The notes beneath the pieces were generated by a model. The model worked only from the letters and a program-made list of their open reading frames with translations. It searched no databases and had not been told where the DNA came from. Both the position numbers and the translations under genes were made by a program. DNA of 52,331 nucleotides from an uncultured Algibacter sp. (GTDB taxonomy: Bacteria; Bacteroidota; Bacteroidia; Flavobacteriales; Flavobacteriaceae), in NCBI GenBank assembly GCA_937958265.1, contig CALGNX010000022.1:1-52331 (forward strand). Direction: 5' to 3'. Positions 1 through 11,430 of this stretch are shown in pieces. Numbering within the stretch: the stretch's first letter is position 1; the number at the start of each line of letters is the position of its first letter.

Positions 1-3000
1 TTACCGTTAATGTATCACTATCTGGATCTGTATCCAAACCATTACCATTATTGGTGTTTATAACATCTATTGTAACGGGTGCATCAACCACAGTACTTAC
101 CGTATCATCGGTTGCGATTGGTAATTCATTTACAGATAAAATAGCACAATTAACTTCGTTCGAACAAGCATTATCAATATGAGAAACCAATAAACAATAT
201 TGGGATGCATCTAACCCCGAGACTTCATTTATAGTAAGCATTTGGGTATCTTCCCCCGAGTAATTAGTATCGGAGGCTAAAATTTCTGTACCCCCCGAGT
301 TAGGGTCTCCGATATACCATTTAAAAATTAAGCCTGCTGATGCATCTGCTGGTGTGTTATAATCTGGAACACCCGCTGTGAACACATCTGTGCTTTCAGC
401 AGTTGCTGAAGTGATAGAAAAGGTTGCACTATTTCCTGCTATAACTGCCTTATTTAAAAGTGTTGCCGCATCCACCGTAACACGGGTTGCAACAAACTCA
501 CTACCTGCTAAACCATCGTAACCACCTGTAATATCACCACCGAATACTACCTGACCTCCATCATCTACTGCTAATCCTGGGCCATCTCCCAAAATGCCAT
601 CACCGTCAGCATCAGTTCCACCGGACTCTACAACATCGTTACACCCATCATTATCACTATCTAAATCTAAATAATCGGCAACCCCATCTAAATCGGCATC
701 TCTACAAATACCACCTCCAAAATAATTAGCAATAAGCATTTGTTGTCTTTGCGCAAGACCTTCACCCTGAATTCTTAAGGTTATACTATTTACATTATCG
801 AACTCGAAAAAAGTAACGGCAGTATTATTACCGTTATGCCAAACAACTGGAGGACCTGCAGAAACTATTGTACTACCCGTCCCAGGTGTTATTCGATTAT
901 ACGGTGTAATAAAAGTCACTTCTTCATTACGACCGTTATTACTGTCCAAGCCTAAACGAACATTTACTGTTTGAGAAAAAGAATAGGTTACCTCGGTATT
1001 ACCAGATAAAATATTGCCATCATCGTCTTCATAATCTATAATAAATTTAGTACCATCGGTTCTTAAATTAGGAATATCACCACTTATTGGCACAAAATTA
1101 AAATCAACAACCAAATTATTGATATCGCAATTATCAACTTCAAACAAGCGGCCTGATGCTGTACCAGAAGACACATTATTAATATCCAGATTAATCATGG
1201 CCTGTTGAAAGGTTGAAATAAGCTGAGAAGGCACATAGCCCTCTTCGCTGTTTAAAATTCCATCATTATCGGTATCTAAATCACAAAAGTCAGGTATATC
1301 ATCGTTATCAGTATCCATATTATCATCACCACCTGGACAAATATCAGCAGTATCTAATACACCATCACCATCGCTATCGATATCTTCTAATTCAAATAAA
1401 ATGGTTGCCTGTTCGCAAACATCATCAGAAGTATTAGCCGCAGGCATGTTATTGGCATCAAAAGTAGTATCATCATTAATATCATTACAAACTTGATATA
1501 CAATGGTAACCGTACCTACCACATCTCCTAAACCTGGCATGTAGATTGCTTCACCTGTATCTGGATTAAAAGTTACAGTACCAGAACCGTCATTACTTAC
1601 TACTGTTATAATTGTATTCCCTAAGTTATTAGAATCATTGTTAGATAAAAAATCGTCATTATCTAAAATATTAACAATTATCGGCATATTCAACGGTCCA
1701 TTACCCATATCATCTTGTGTGTTAGCTACAAGAGGATCGTATAGATTTATTGTTTCATTTGTATCTGGATTACCATCGTTATCATCATCGTCATCGCAGG
1801 CATTTGCTAAGGCATCTCCATCAGTATTTGGACCCACTGTAACTACAGCTGAAACCTGAGGGTTTTGATTTAATGAATACGCCGCTGCTATCACAGTACC
1901 ATTAGGATTGGTAGCTGCAGTCTGACCTGTACCAAATTGAAAACCATCACCTCCATCAGCATTTGAATCGTTATATGCCTCGTTGGCGTCGCTACAACCA
2001 TCGCCATCACTATCACCATTGAGAAAATCGAAACTCCCATCATTTAAAGTATCGATTGGTGTTATACCATTACCTGCACTACTTGGTATACCTGTTGCTG
2101 TATTTACCATACCCTCGGCAATACCATCGTTATTTGTATCCTGTCCCCCCGCTTCAACAACATCATAAATGCCATCGTTATCCGCATCTAAAGATCGGAA
2201 ATTAAATGAACCATCATTATCAAAATCGGGACATACCCCGCCTGAAACGTAATTAGATATCTCCATGATTTGTTCTTGTATCAAATCATCGCCCTGTATT
2301 CCCAAAGTAATAGAAGTTACATTATTGAACTCAAAGAAAGTTATTGCATTAGCCGATACTGCACCCCCAATAGCCGTCCTATTATTATTGTGCCAAACCG
2401 CTGGTTGATTTATAGCTTGATTAACCACAAAAGTACTCCCACCGCCCTCAACTACAGCATCATAAGGTGTATAAAAAGTAACAGATTCATCACCTCCGTT
2501 AGTACCACCAGGCCCATTATTACCAAACAAACCTAACCGTACATTTACACGTTCTGAGAATGTATAGGTAATTGCCGAATTACCTGCCAATCCACCATCA
2601 TAATCGATACTAAGTCTTGAAGTAAATCGAGGAGGCTGTGTTGTAGTTGGGCTACCAAAACCCGATCTTTTCACATTAGGAATATCTCCACCAAGGGAAA
2701 CAAAACTAAAATCTGCAGAAAACTCACGATCGCAGCCTGGCACTGTAAACAAGTTAGCAGTAATCGTGCCAGCACCCATACCATTAAGCGAGGTAGGAAA
2801 AATTATAGGTACAAAATTTGTTTCTTCCGTAGCAGGCTCAAAACCTTCAACTGTATCTAACAAACCATCATTATCATCATCTTGATCACAAAAATCTGCT
2901 AAACCGTCGTTGTCAAAATCTGGTAAACCAGACAGTACCGAATTACAACCATCTACTACTGTAAGAACAGCTTGACTTGATGCAGACGCGTTTGCATCAT

Positions 3001-3733
3001 CTAAATGCGTGATTTGTACTGAATACACATTGCCATCTAAGTTAGCAGGCGTATTAGAAATAGTTAAATGTTTAGTAAAATACTCTGAATATATGCCACC
3101 GCCAGTATTAGCGTTAATTGCTGTACCGTTTACAAACCAACGGTATAGTAGTCTAAAATTACCATTTCCCAGATCTCCATACACTGGATTTCCATTGTTA
3201 AAACTTGTGGGCTCGTCTGCCCTTACCTCTACTGTAATTTGAGTATCTATTCCTTCGAAACCTGTAGTATCTTGCGCAGGTTGTATTTCAATAATACGCA
3301 CAGGTGTTGCAAAATTAGCGTCTGCGCTAGATATTACACCATGATTATTTAGATCGCCATTTACTAATGCTACCGGATTTCCGGAACCAAATTGACCTGT
3401 AAAAGTATTTGCACTAGCAAACGCATCGTTTGCTAGTGAAGACACATCATTAGTACTATCCAATTCAATAAAATCCACTAAGCTGTAATTTATGAGATCA
3501 GACTCATTTGAGCGCCCTTTTTCATCTGTATTTAATAAAATATGGCTATCTCCATCCAATTCAGTATAATTTAACACCCCATCACAATTGCTAGCTAAGC
3601 TGACATATTGAGTATAACCAAATGTTACCATGAAGAGACTAAATATTATCGCCAAAGAAAAACGCTGATTAATAACATTAAAAGTGAACAATTTTTTAAA
3701 ACCGAGAGGAATAGTAATTTTTCCCATGTACAT
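1..3733 (-). CDS. Large secreted protein with TSP3-like calcium-binding repeats (C-terminus off the left edge)
   Basis: The frame is open from the ATG at 3733 (or the in-frame ATG at 3727) to the window edge, about 1244 codons with no stop. The N-terminus carries a basic stretch and then a hydrophobic segment (LAIIFSLFMVTFG) before TQ, like a Sec signal peptide. The rest is acidic and rich in Asp, Asn, Gly and Thr. Clusters such as DFDNDG, DQDDDNDG, DADNDG, DTDNDG, DLDSDNDG and DADGDG match thrombospondin type 3-like calcium-binding repeats. A ~260-residue module occurs twice (about 2951-2155 and 1345-565). Near 1700-1500 is an Ig/CshA-like stretch (VNILDND, TFNPDTGEAIY). The family usually comprises cell-surface or secreted adhesins exported by the type IX system in this phylum, but the sorting domain would lie beyond the edge. 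Ligand unknown. Confidence 0.85.
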   Translation of the reverse strand, partial: MYMGKITIPLGFKKLFTFNVINQRFSLAIIFSLFMVTFGYTQYVSLASNCDGVLNYTELDGDSHILLNTDEKGRSNESDLINYSLVDFIELDSTNDVSSLANDAFASANTFTGQFGSGNPVALVNGDLNNHGVISSADANFATPVRIIEIQPAQDTTGFEGIDTQITVEVRADEPTSFNNGNPVYGDLGNGNFRLLYRWFVNGTAINANTGGGIYSEYFTKHLTISNTPANLDGNVYSVQITHLDDANASASSQAVLTVVDGCNSVLSGLPDFDNDGLADFCDQDDDNDGLLDTVEGFEPATEETNFVPIIFPTSLNGMGAGTITANLFTVPGCDREFSADFSFVSLGGDIPNVKRSGFGSPTTTQPPRFTSRLSIDYDGGLAGNSAITYTFSERVNVRLGLFGNNGPGGTNGGDESVTFYTPYDAVVEGGGSTFVVNQAINQPAVWHNNNRTAIGGAVSANAITFFEFNNVTSITLGIQGDDLIQEQIMEISNYVSGGVCPDFDNDGSFNFRSLDADNDGIYDVVEAGGQDTNNDGIAEGMVNTATGIPSSAGNGITPIDTLNDGSFDFLNGDSDGDGCSDANEAYNDSNADGGDGFQFGTGQTAATNPNGTVIAAAYSLNQNPQVSAVVTVGPNTDGDALANACDDDDDNDGNPDTNETINLYDPLVANTQDDMGNGPLNMPIIVNILDNDDFLSNNDSNNLGNTIITVVSNDGSGTVTFNPDTGEAIYMPGLGDVVGTVTIVYQVCNDINDDTTFDANNMPAANTSDDVCEQATILFELEDIDSDGDGVLDTADICPGGDDNMDTDNDDIPDFCDLDTDNDGILNSEEGYVPSQLISTFQQAMINLDINNVSSGTASGRLFEVDNCDINNLVVDFNFVPISGDIPNLRTDGTKFIIDYEDDDGNILSGNTEVTYSFSQTVNVRLGLDSNNGRNEEVTFITPYNRITPGTGSTIVSAGPPVVWHNGNNTAVTFFEFDNVNSITLRIQGEGLAQRQQMLIANYFGGGICRDADLDGVADYLDLDSDNDGCNDVVESGGTDADGDGILGDGPGLAVDDGGQVVFGGDITGGYDGLAGSEFVATRVTVDAATLLNKAVIAGNSATFSITSATAESTDVFTAGVPDYNTPADASAGLIFKWYIGDPNSGGTEILASDTNYSGEDTQMLTINEVSGLDASQYCLLVSHIDNACSNEVNCAILSVNELPIATDDTVSTVVDAPVTIDVINTNNGNGLDTDPDSDTLTV

Positions 3734-3794
3734 ATTTATATTTAATTAGTAGCTTAAACTTTTAAAACAGTTTTAAACCTGTCAACTATACTTA

Positions 3795-3802
3795 CAAACA
3801 TA
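3795..3802 (-). promoter_or_regulatory. Candidate -7 element for the adhesin-like gene
   Basis: Read on the minus strand this is TATGTTTG, matching the Bacteroidota -7 consensus TAnnTTTG. It lies about 62 bases upstream of the ATG at 3733. No TTG element is seen at the expected spacing, so this rests on one box only. Confidence 0.35.
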
Positions 3803-4066
3803 AAATAATTTCCCGATTAAAAGACATAATAACCTACAAATTTACAAAACAACTATTCAATTTGTATTTCATCGAAAAAAAATATAAAACAAATTCACTC
3901 GTTTTTTTTAAATTGCCAAACAATTTTTGAGACTTACGTACACAAAAAAAGTATCTAAATTACATTTAAATGCTTTTTTTTTAATGCTGACTTTTACATT
4001 AACTACTATACCAAATTTGAAACGCCGACTAAAACAATATAGCTTTTTCACTTATAAAAGGTAAAT

Positions 4067-4074
4067 TATCTTTG
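4067..4074 (+). promoter_or_regulatory. Candidate -7 element for prfC
   Basis: TATCTTTG matches TAnnTTTG exactly and lies about 138 bases before the prfC ATG. A second, weaker site (TATCTTTA, 4184-4191) lies closer to the gene. Neither has a clear TTG box at the right spacing. Confidence 0.3.
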
Positions 4075-4212
4075 GCTTCCGTATTTCCGTTGGCACCTAA
4101 ATTAAATACTTTTACATTACTCTGTATCAATTTTTATAAATAAATAGCTTGCATCTAAAATCCCTAAAAACATATAATAAACTTATCTTTACAATTTATT
4201 TTTTATTATACT

Positions 4213-5799
4213 ATGAGCTTTTTAAAAGAAATTAACCGCAGACGAACATTTGGAATTATATCACATCCTGATGCAGGAAAAACAACCCTTACAGAAAAAC
4301 TATTACTCTTTGGCGGCGCTATACAAGAGGCCGGTGCAGTAAAGAGTAATAAAATTAAGAAAGGTGCTACCAGTGACTTTATGGAAATAGAGCGGCAACG
4401 TGGAATTTCGGTTGCGACATCCGTTTTAGCTTTTGAATACAATGGAATTAAGATTAACATACTAGATACCCCCGGACATAAGGACTTTGCAGAAGATACC
4501 TTTAGAACATTAACAGCAGTTGACAGCGTAATTGTGGTGATTGATGTAGCCAAAGGTGTGGAAGAACAAACTGAAAAACTAGTAGAAGTTTGTAGAATGC
4601 GAAATATTCCTATGATTGTTTTTATAAATAAAATGGATCGTGAAGGAAAAGATGCCTTTGATTTATTAGATGAAGTAGAACAAAAATTGGGTTTAAATGT
4701 AGTCCCATTAAGTTTTCCTATAGGAATGGGCTACGACTTCAAAGGTATTTATAATTTATGGGAGAAGAATGTTAATTTATTTAGTGGCGATAGCAGAAAA
4801 AATATAGAAGAAACTTTAGAAATATCTGATCTACAATCCGCTGAACTGAATACAATAATTGGACAAAAACCAGCTGAGACTTTAAGGGAAGAAATTGAGC
4901 TAGTGAACGGCATTTACCCTAGTTTTAATAAGGAAGAATACCTAGATGGTAAACAGCAACCGGTATTTTTTGGTTCTGCTTTAAATAATTTTGGTGTTCG
5001 CGAATTATTAGATTGCTTTGTGAATATCGCACCAAAACCAAGACCAAAAGAAAGTGAAGAACGCCTAGTTAATCCTAATGAACAAAAATTTAGTGGTTTT
5101 GTCTTCAAAATACACGCTAATATGGATCCCAACCATAGAAATCGTTTAGCATTTGTAAAAATTGTTTCAGGTGAATTTAAACGAAACGCACCTTATTTGC
5201 ACGTTAGAAATAATAAAAAGGTAAAATTTTCTAGCCCAAACGCATTCTTTGCAGAGAAGAAAGAAATTGTAGATATCTCATACCCTGGAGACATAGTGGG
5301 GCTTCAAGATACTGGAACTTTTAAAATTGGAGATACACTAACCGAGGGAGAAGTTTTAAATTATCGTGGTGTACCAAGCTTTTCACCTGAACATTTTAGA
5401 TACATTAACAATGCAGACCCATTAAAATCAAAACAATTAAATAAAGGTATTGATCAATTAATGGATGAAGGTGTTGCACAGTTATTTACATTAGAACTTA
5501 ATGGAAGGAAAGTTATAGGTACCGTGGGCGCACTTCAATATGAGGTTATACAATACAGGCTAGAACACGAATATGGCGCGAAATGCACCTACGAAAACCT
5601 AAATGTTTACAAAGCATGTTGGGTAGATCCTAAAAATAATAAAACAGAAGAATATAAAGAATTTGTAAGAGTGAAACAACGGTTTCTTGCAAAGGACAAA
5701 AGAGGACAATTGGTGTTTTTAGCAGATTCCTCATTCTCGTTACAAATGACCCAGCAAAAATACCCAAATGTAGAGCTTCATTTTACATCAGAACGATAA
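4213..5799 (+). CDS. prfC: Peptide chain release factor 3 (RF3)
   Basis: A translational GTPase that in known systems removes class I release factors (RF1/RF2) from the ribosome after termination. The 528 residues match the usual RF3 length. GTP-binding motifs are intact: SHPDAGKT at 17-24 (G1), RGISV at 63-67 (G2), DTPGH at 85-89 (G3) and NKMD at 139-142 (G4). The ATG at 4213 places G1 at the position normal for RF3. The [16 protein letters not shown] segment before G2 and the C-terminal half ending in a [14 protein letters not shown]-like stretch separate RF3 from EF-G. The gene stands alone, with an AT-rich gap and a hairpin downstream. EF-G or TypA are much less likely. Confidence 0.96.
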   Translation: MSFLKEINRRRTFGIISHPDAGKTTLTEKLLLFGGAIQEAGAVKSNKIKKGATSDFMEIERQRGISVATSVLAFEYNGIKINILDTPGHKDFAEDTFRTLTAVDSVIVVIDVAKGVEEQTEKLVEVCRMRNIPMIVFINKMDREGKDAFDLLDEVEQKLGLNVVPLSFPIGMGYDFKGIYNLWEKNVNLFSGDSRKNIEETLEISDLQSAELNTIIGQKPAETLREEIELVNGIYPSFNKEEYLDGKQQPVFFGSALNNFGVRELLDCFVNIAPKPRPKESEERLVNPNEQKFSGFVFKIHANMDPNHRNRLAFVKIVSGEFKRNAPYLHVRNNKKVKFSSPNAFFAEKKEIVDISYPGDIVGLQDTGTFKIGDTLTEGEVLNYRGVPSFSPEHFRYINNADPLKSKQLNKGIDQLMDEGVAQLFTLELNGRKVIGTVGALQYEVIQYRLEHEYGAKCTYENLNVYKACWVDPKNNKTEEYKEFVRVKQRFLAKDKRGQLVFLADSSFSLQMTQQKYPNVELHFTSER

Positions 5800-6568
5800 A
5801 AATCAATATAAGACATCTTAAAGAGATCCAATTAGACTATTAATACATTTTGTTTTAAAATTAATGAAACACTCTTAAAACAACATTAAAATAAGCAATA
5901 TTTAATCAGTTTTAACTATACTAATTCAAATTATAATAGATAAAGGTGATACCGTAATACTATTTCATAAAACTATAAAAATTTTAACATTACTAGATAA
6001 ATAATATAAAACCCAGTCTAAATTAATATCAAAATAATTTAGACTAGGTTTTAATAATAAATATACTTTACAAAATAAAACGAATCGAAATTTCCAAAAA
6101 TATAAATTAACCTTGGCTTACAATAAATTTAAAAGTATTTATATTTTAAAGCAAAATAATTAAATTTCGAAAACACTATCACTTTTCAATAAAAGGAAAA
6201 TAGTTCTCAAGTTAAAATTAAGAATTGACTAAAAAGAGTAGATTTACAATTTTAACAATGTACCAACCTAAATAATTTTATAGGAGACACATCGAAGCTT
6301 TCTCCATATTTAAAAAAAATTAAAGAAGAATTCAAACTACTATAATTGTATTACATAAACCACTTCTTTTTAATTCCTAAATACAATTGGATAAAGAATT
6401 TAACCTATTACTTTATAAATATTCAAAGCAATTTTAAATTCTTATGAATTGAAACAACAGGTGAATTAAATCACTTTAAATAAGAAAAATAACTTTGTGA
6501 AATATTACAAGAACTACTAAAAATATGTTATAGTTTGTGTTATAATGTATTCCTATTTGTTCAAAAAA
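5800..6568. other. Long AT-rich intergenic region between convergent genes
   Basis: This 769-bp stretch lies between the converging ends of prfC and the DUF3467 gene. Apart from the hairpin at 6008-6052 I see only very AT-rich sequence with frequent stops in all frames. No tRNA, repeat unit or coding remnant is recognisable. Confidence 0.6.
6008..6052. terminator. Inverted repeat, probable bidirectional terminator
   Basis: An 18-base left arm (6008-6025) pairs with 6035-6052 around a short AT loop, with one mismatch in the CC/GG part. A-rich and T-rich flanks on either side would give U-tracts for transcripts from both directions. It lies 209 bases after prfC, so it could end prfC readthrough and leftover transcription from the minus strand. 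Confidence 0.6.
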
Positions 6569-6886
6569 TTATGCTTGTCCTGTAGGTCCAAAATTTAAAG
6601 GCATGGGTGGTTGTTCATAATCCTTAATTTCACCATGAGCACTTTCAAATCTAGATATATTATCTCCTAAAGCTTTTAACAAGCGCTTAGCATGTTGCGG
6701 TGTTAATATAATTCTTGATTTCACCTTATTTTTTGGTATCCCAGGCATAATATTAACAAAATCTACCACGAATTCAGAAACTGAATGGTTAATAATAGCT
6801 AAGTTAGAATATGTTCCCTCTGCTATTTTTTCGTCTAGCTCAATATTAATTTGCCCTTTGTTTTGTTTATCTTTTCCTTCTGCCAT
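6569..6886 (-). CDS. DUF3467 family protein
   Basis: A 105-residue protein matching the DUF3467 family, small conserved bacterial proteins without an assigned function. The family core is visible: INIELDEKIAEGTYSNLAIINHS-type N-terminal strand region, a central F-V-D-F segment, then SRIILTPQHAKRLLKAL, and an acidic Pro-rich C-terminus. There is no signal peptide or membrane segment, so it is probably cytoplasmic. The gene lies downstream of rpoC on the same strand but behind a strong hairpin (6943-6973), so it is probably expressed separately or by readthrough. It commonly sits beside rpoC in Flavobacteriia, as here (recalled, not checked). Confidence 0.85.
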   Translation of the reverse strand: MAEGKDKQNKGQINIELDEKIAEGTYSNLAIINHSVSEFVVDFVNIMPGIPKNKVKSRIILTPQHAKRLLKALGDNISRFESAHGEIKDYEQPPMPLNFGPTGQA

Positions 6887-6942
6887 TATATTTTTTTTAA
6901 TCTACATAGGTAGATATTTGTTATTATACTATTATTAATAAA

Positions 6943-6973
6943 AAAAGTCCTGTTTATACTAAACAGGACTTTT
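6943..6973 (-). terminator. Terminator after rpoC
   Basis: A perfect 14-bp stem (6943-6956 with 6960-6973, including GTCCTG/CAGGAC) with a 3-base loop lies 80 bases after the rpoC stop. On the minus strand it is followed by a run of six T. It should end the rplK-rpoC transcript. Confidence 0.85.
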
Positions 6974-7053
6974 CTAAATTTCAATAAACCTGAGCGTAAA
7001 CCAATCTTAACCTTAACAATAAGCTAGATTAGTAAACCCTATATTGCCTGCAA

Positions 7054-10000
7054 TTAATTATAGTTCAATTCTTGCTTAACCTGCATCATTTCATCGAACT
7101 CTTCCTTTGATCCGACAATAATATCAGAATACTTTCTCATTCCTGTTCCAGCAGGGATTCTATGCCCAACTATTACATTTTCTTTCAAGCCTTCCAATGT
7201 ATCCACTTTACCAGCTACTGCTGCCTCGTTTAATACTTTAGTTGTCTCTTGGAAAGATGCCGCAGATATAAATGATTTAGTTTGAAGCGAAGCTCTTGTT
7301 ATACCTTGAAGTATAGGTGTAGCAGTAGCCGGCTTAGCATCTCTTGCTGTTACTAATTCTTTATCTTCTCTGCGCAAAATAGAATTCTCATCTCGTAATT
7401 CACGCGGAGAAACAATCTGTCCTGCCTTTAATTTTGCAGAATCTCCAGCATCTTCAATTACCTTCATTCCAAAAATATCATCATTTTCCTTGATAAAATC
7501 GGCTTTGTGGGCTAATTGATCTTCTAAGAAAATAGTATCCCCAGAATCAACAATTCTAACCTTACGCATCATTTGTCTTACAACAACCTCAAAATGCTTA
7601 TCATTAATTTTCACGCCTTGTAATCGATATACTTCTTGTACCTCATTCACTAAGTACTGCTGTACAGCTGAAGGTCCCTTTATGTTTAATATATCATTTG
7701 GAGTAATAGACCCATCAGATAAAGGCATACCAGCTTTTATGAAATCATTTTCCTGTACTAAGATCTGACTAGATAATTTAACTAAGTATTTTTTAATATC
7801 TCCAGTTTTAGACTCTACAATAATCTCACGATTACCTCTCTTAATTTTTCCGAAAGACACAACACCATCAATAGCACTAACAACAGCCGGGTTAGAAGGA
7901 TTACGCGCTTCAAATAATTCTGTTACACGTGGTAAACCACCTGTAATATCGCCTGTTTTAGATGACTTACGTGGAATCTTTACTAATATTTTACCAACGC
8001 CGATTTCTTCATCGTCATCAATCATTAAGTGGGCTCCAACAGGCAAGTTATAAGAACGCATAGTCTCACCCTTACCATCTACAATATGCAGTGTTGGAAT
8101 TAATTTTTTATTTCTAGATTCAGAAATAACTTTTTCTTGGAAACCTGTTTGTTCATCAATTTCCACCTGATAAGTAACGCCCTGCTCTACATTATCATAC
8201 TTTACTTTACCTGCAAACTCTGAAACAATTACACCGTTATAAGGATCCCAAGTACAAACTACATCACCCTTGGCTAGTTTATCTCCATTTTTAATTAAAA
8301 TAGTAGAGCCATAAGGAATATTATTAGTACTTAAAGTAATACCTGTTTTCTTATCTATCAATTTAAGCTCAGATGTTCTTGAAATAACAATATCAATATC
8401 ATTTCCTTCGTTATCCTTACCTTTAACAGTTTTTAAATCTTCAATTTCTGCAGTACCACTAAATTTAGCTGCTAAATTATTATCTTCAGAAATGTTACCA
8501 GCAATACCACCTACGTGGAAAGTACGAAGTGTTAACTGTGTTCCTGGCTCACCAATAGATTGAGCTGCAACAACTCCTACGGCTTCGCCACGCTGTACCA
8601 TTTTACCAGTGGCTAAGTTACGTCCATAACATTTAGCACAAATACCCTGTAATGCCTCACATGTTAATGCTGAACGTACTTCAATACTATCAATAGGAGA
8701 TGCTTCAATAGTTTGTGCAACATTATCGCTAATTAATTGACCAGCCGACACTAATAACTCCTCTGTTAAAGGGTTAATAACATCATTTAATGATACACGA
8801 CCAACAATACGCTCTTCTAAACGTTCAACAACTTCATCGTTCTTTTTAAGTGCCTCTACTTCTACTCCTCTTAGAGTACCACAGTCTTCTGTATTAATAA
8901 TAACATCCTGCGAAACATCTACCAAACGACGCGTTAAATAACCAGCATCGGCAGTTTTAAGTGCTGTATCGGCAAGTCCCTTACGCGCACCGTGTGTAGA
9001 AATAAAATACTCTAAAATTGATAATCCTTCTTTAAAGTTAGAAAGAATAGGGTTCTCAATAATAGACCCTCCACCAGCAGTAGATTTTTTAGGCTTAGCC
9101 ATTAAACCACGCATACCTGTTAACTGACGAATCTGTTCTTTTGAACCACGGGCCCCAGAATCAAGCATCATGAACACAGAGTTGAAACCCTGCTGATCTT
9201 CACGAATTCGCTTCATTGACAATTCTGTTAATTCGGCATTGGTAGACGTCCAAATATCAATAACTTGGTTGTAACGCTCATTATTTGTAATAAGCCCCAT
9301 GTTATAGTTTCCAGTAATACCATCAACCAAACTATTAGCCTTATCAATCATACCTTGTTTTTCAGGTGGTATAATAATATCACCTAAACTGAAAGATAAT
9401 CCACCTTGGAATGCAAATTTAAAACCTAAAGTTCTAATGGCATCAAGAAAATCTGCAGTTTCAGGAACCGATGTAGCTTTTAAAATATCACCAATAATGT
9501 CTCTAAGTGATTTTTTAGTTAATACTTCATTGATATAACCAGCAGCCTGAGGCACATGTTGATTAAATAATACACGACCAACGGTAGTCTCAACAATCAT
9601 TCTGTCTAGCTTACCATCTTCGTTTATATCAATAGTTCTTACTTTAATACCAGCATTCAAATCAACCTTTTTCTCATTAAAAGCAATTTCTACTTCCTCT
9701 GGTGAATAAAAAGTTAAGCCCTCTCCTAAAATAGGTACTTCTGGAGTAGATTTCCTAAGTTTGGTCATATAATACAAACCAAGAACCATATCCTGAGAAG
9801 GTACAGTAACCGGTGCTCCATTTGCCGGATTCAAAATATTATGAGATGCCAACATAAGAAGTTGACACTCCAAAATAGCTTCTGGTCCAAGAGGCAAGTG
9901 CACAGCCATTTGATCACCATCAAAATCGGCATTAAATGCCGCACAAGCTAACGGGTGTAATTGTATCGCTTTACCTTCAATCAATTTTGGTTGGAACGCT

Positions 10001-11355
10001 TGTATACCCAATCTGTGTAACGTAGGCGCACGGTTAAGTAATACAGGGTGTCCTTTAAGAACATTTTCCAATATATCCCAAACAACAGGTTCTCTCTTAT
10101 CTATAATCTTTTTTGCAGATTTTACTGTTTTTACAATACCTCGCTCTATTAGTTTTCTAATAACAAAAGGCTTATAAAGTTCTGCTGCCATATTCTTTGG
10201 AATACCGCATTCAAATAATCTTAATTCTGGTCCTACAACAATTACTGAACGTGCAGAGTAATCAACACGCTTACCTAGTAAGTTTTGACGGAAACGACCT
10301 TGTTTACCTTTAAGCGAATCTGATAATGATTTTAAAGGCCTATTGGAATCTGTTTTTACTGCTGAGGATTTACGCGTGTTATCTAGTAAAGAATCCACAG
10401 ATTCCTGTAACATACGTTTTTCATTACGTAAAATAACCTCAGGTGCTTTTATTTCAACCAATCGCTTAAGACGGTTGTTACGAATAATTACACGTCTATA
10501 TAAATCATTTAAATCTGATGTTGCAAAACGTCCACCATCTAAAGGTACTAAAGGTCTTAATTCTGGCGGGATAATTGGCACAACCTTTAAAATCATCCAT
10601 TCAGGTCGATTTTCTCTATTTAAGTTAGACTCCTTTAACGATTCTACAACTTGTAAACGTTTAAGCGCCTCTGTCTTCCTTTGTTTAGAAGTTTCTGTAT
10701 TTGCCTTGTGGCGTAATTCGTATGACAGAGATTCTAAATCAATTCTAGACAATAGCTCTATCAAACATTCAGCTCCCATTTTAGCTAAAAACTTGTTAGG
10801 GTCCGAATCATCTAAATACTGGTTCTCTTGAGGAAGTTGTTCTGCAATATTTAAATATTCCTCTTCAGTAAGAAAATCCATTTTTTGAATTGGCTCACCT
10901 TCTTCATTCTTAGCAATACCTGGTTGGATAACCACATAACGCTCATAATAAATTATCATGTCTAACTTCTTAGACGGTAAACCTAATAGATATCCAATCT
11001 TATTTGGTAACGATCGGAAATACCAAATGTGTGCTACCGGCACTACTAAATTGATATGGCCAACACGGTCTCGACGTACCTTTTTTTCTGTTACTTCTAC
11101 CCCACAACGATCGCAAACGATACCTTTGTAACGTATTCTTTTATATTTACCACAAGCACACTCATAATCCTTTACAGGACCAAAGATTCGCTCACAAAAT
11201 AAACCATCACGCTCAGGTTTATGTGTACGATAATTGATAGTCTCTGGCTTTAATACTTCACCTCTAGATTCTGCTAAAATAGACTCTGGTGATGCTAAAC
11301 CAATTGAGATTTTATTAAACCTCTTAACTGTATTTTTATCTTGTTTTCTTGCCAT
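7054..11355 (-). CDS. rpoC: RNA polymerase subunit beta'
   Basis: The largest core RNA polymerase subunit; it carries the catalytic magnesium site. The 1433 residues are typical for Bacteroidota. The N-terminal zinc site (C66, C68, C81, C84) is present, as are the invariant NADFDGDQ catalytic loop (N475-Q482, three Asp binding Mg2+), the trigger-loop/bridge-helix region ([20 protein letters not shown]) and the second zinc cluster (C...GICAKCYGR). The ATG at 11355 gives [13 protein letters not shown], the usual start in this group. It follows rpoB by 75 bases in the same transcript and is followed by a strong terminator. Confidence 0.99.
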   Translation of the reverse strand: MARKQDKNTVKRFNKISIGLASPESILAESRGEVLKPETINYRTHKPERDGLFCERIFGPVKDYECACGKYKRIRYKGIVCDRCGVEVTEKKVRRDRVGHINLVVPVAHIWYFRSLPNKIGYLLGLPSKKLDMIIYYERYVVIQPGIAKNEEGEPIQKMDFLTEEEYLNIAEQLPQENQYLDDSDPNKFLAKMGAECLIELLSRIDLESLSYELRHKANTETSKQRKTEALKRLQVVESLKESNLNRENRPEWMILKVVPIIPPELRPLVPLDGGRFATSDLNDLYRRVIIRNNRLKRLVEIKAPEVILRNEKRMLQESVDSLLDNTRKSSAVKTDSNRPLKSLSDSLKGKQGRFRQNLLGKRVDYSARSVIVVGPELRLFECGIPKNMAAELYKPFVIRKLIERGIVKTVKSAKKIIDKREPVVWDILENVLKGHPVLLNRAPTLHRLGIQAFQPKLIEGKAIQLHPLACAAFNADFDGDQMAVHLPLGPEAILECQLLMLASHNILNPANGAPVTVPSQDMVLGLYYMTKLRKSTPEVPILGEGLTFYSPEEVEIAFNEKKVDLNAGIKVRTIDINEDGKLDRMIVETTVGRVLFNQHVPQAAGYINEVLTKKSLRDIIGDILKATSVPETADFLDAIRTLGFKFAFQGGLSFSLGDIIIPPEKQGMIDKANSLVDGITGNYNMGLITNNERYNQVIDIWTSTNAELTELSMKRIREDQQGFNSVFMMLDSGARGSKEQIRQLTGMRGLMAKPKKSTAGGGSIIENPILSNFKEGLSILEYFISTHGARKGLADTALKTADAGYLTRRLVDVSQDVIINTEDCGTLRGVEVEALKKNDEVVERLEERIVGRVSLNDVINPLTEELLVSAGQLISDNVAQTIEASPIDSIEVRSALTCEALQGICAKCYGRNLATGKMVQRGEAVGVVAAQSIGEPGTQLTLRTFHVGGIAGNISEDNNLAAKFSGTAEIEDLKTVKGKDNEGNDIDIVISRTSELKLIDKKTGITLSTNNIPYGSTILIKNGDKLAKGDVVCTWDPYNGVIVSEFAGKVKYDNVEQGVTYQVEIDEQTGFQEKVISESRNKKLIPTLHIVDGKGETMRSYNLPVGAHLMIDDDEEIGVGKILVKIPRKSSKTGDITGGLPRVTELFEARNPSNPAVVSAIDGVVSFGKIKRGNREIIVESKTGDIKKYLVKLSSQILVQENDFIKAGMPLSDGSITPNDILNIKGPSAVQQYLVNEVQEVYRLQGVKINDKHFEVVVRQMMRKVRIVDSGDTIFLEDQLAHKADFIKENDDIFGMKVIEDAGDSAKLKAGQIVSPRELRDENSILRREDKELVTARDAKPATATPILQGITRASLQTKSFISAASFQETTKVLNEAAVAGKVDTLEGLKENVIVGHRIPAGTGMRKYSDIIVGSKEEFDEMMQVKQELNYN

Positions 11356-11430
11356 GTTTTTTAGTCTTTAGCATTAGCTTTTTACGTTCCAATTAATAAA
11401 CCGTAAACAAAAAGCTAATACGGATTGCTT

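Larger units (their letters stand above)
3734..4212. other. Divergent intergenic region, no gene seen
   Basis: This 479-bp AT-rich gap separates the leftward adhesin-like gene from rightward prfC. It has long A and T runs and no convincing ORF. It holds candidate promoter elements for both directions, listed separately. Confidence 0.6.

Noticed and set aside
1638-3242. Several plus-strand ORFs of 60-90 codons (1638-1859, 1983-2168, 2270-2536, 3009-3242)
   Set aside because: They are antisense to the adhesin-like frame and are Ser/Pro/Ile-rich reflections of its repeated Asp/Asn/Gly codons, with no family features.
10343-10831. A 162-codon plus-strand ORF within rpoC
   Set aside because: Shadow of the highly conserved rpoC gene; no independent coding evidence.
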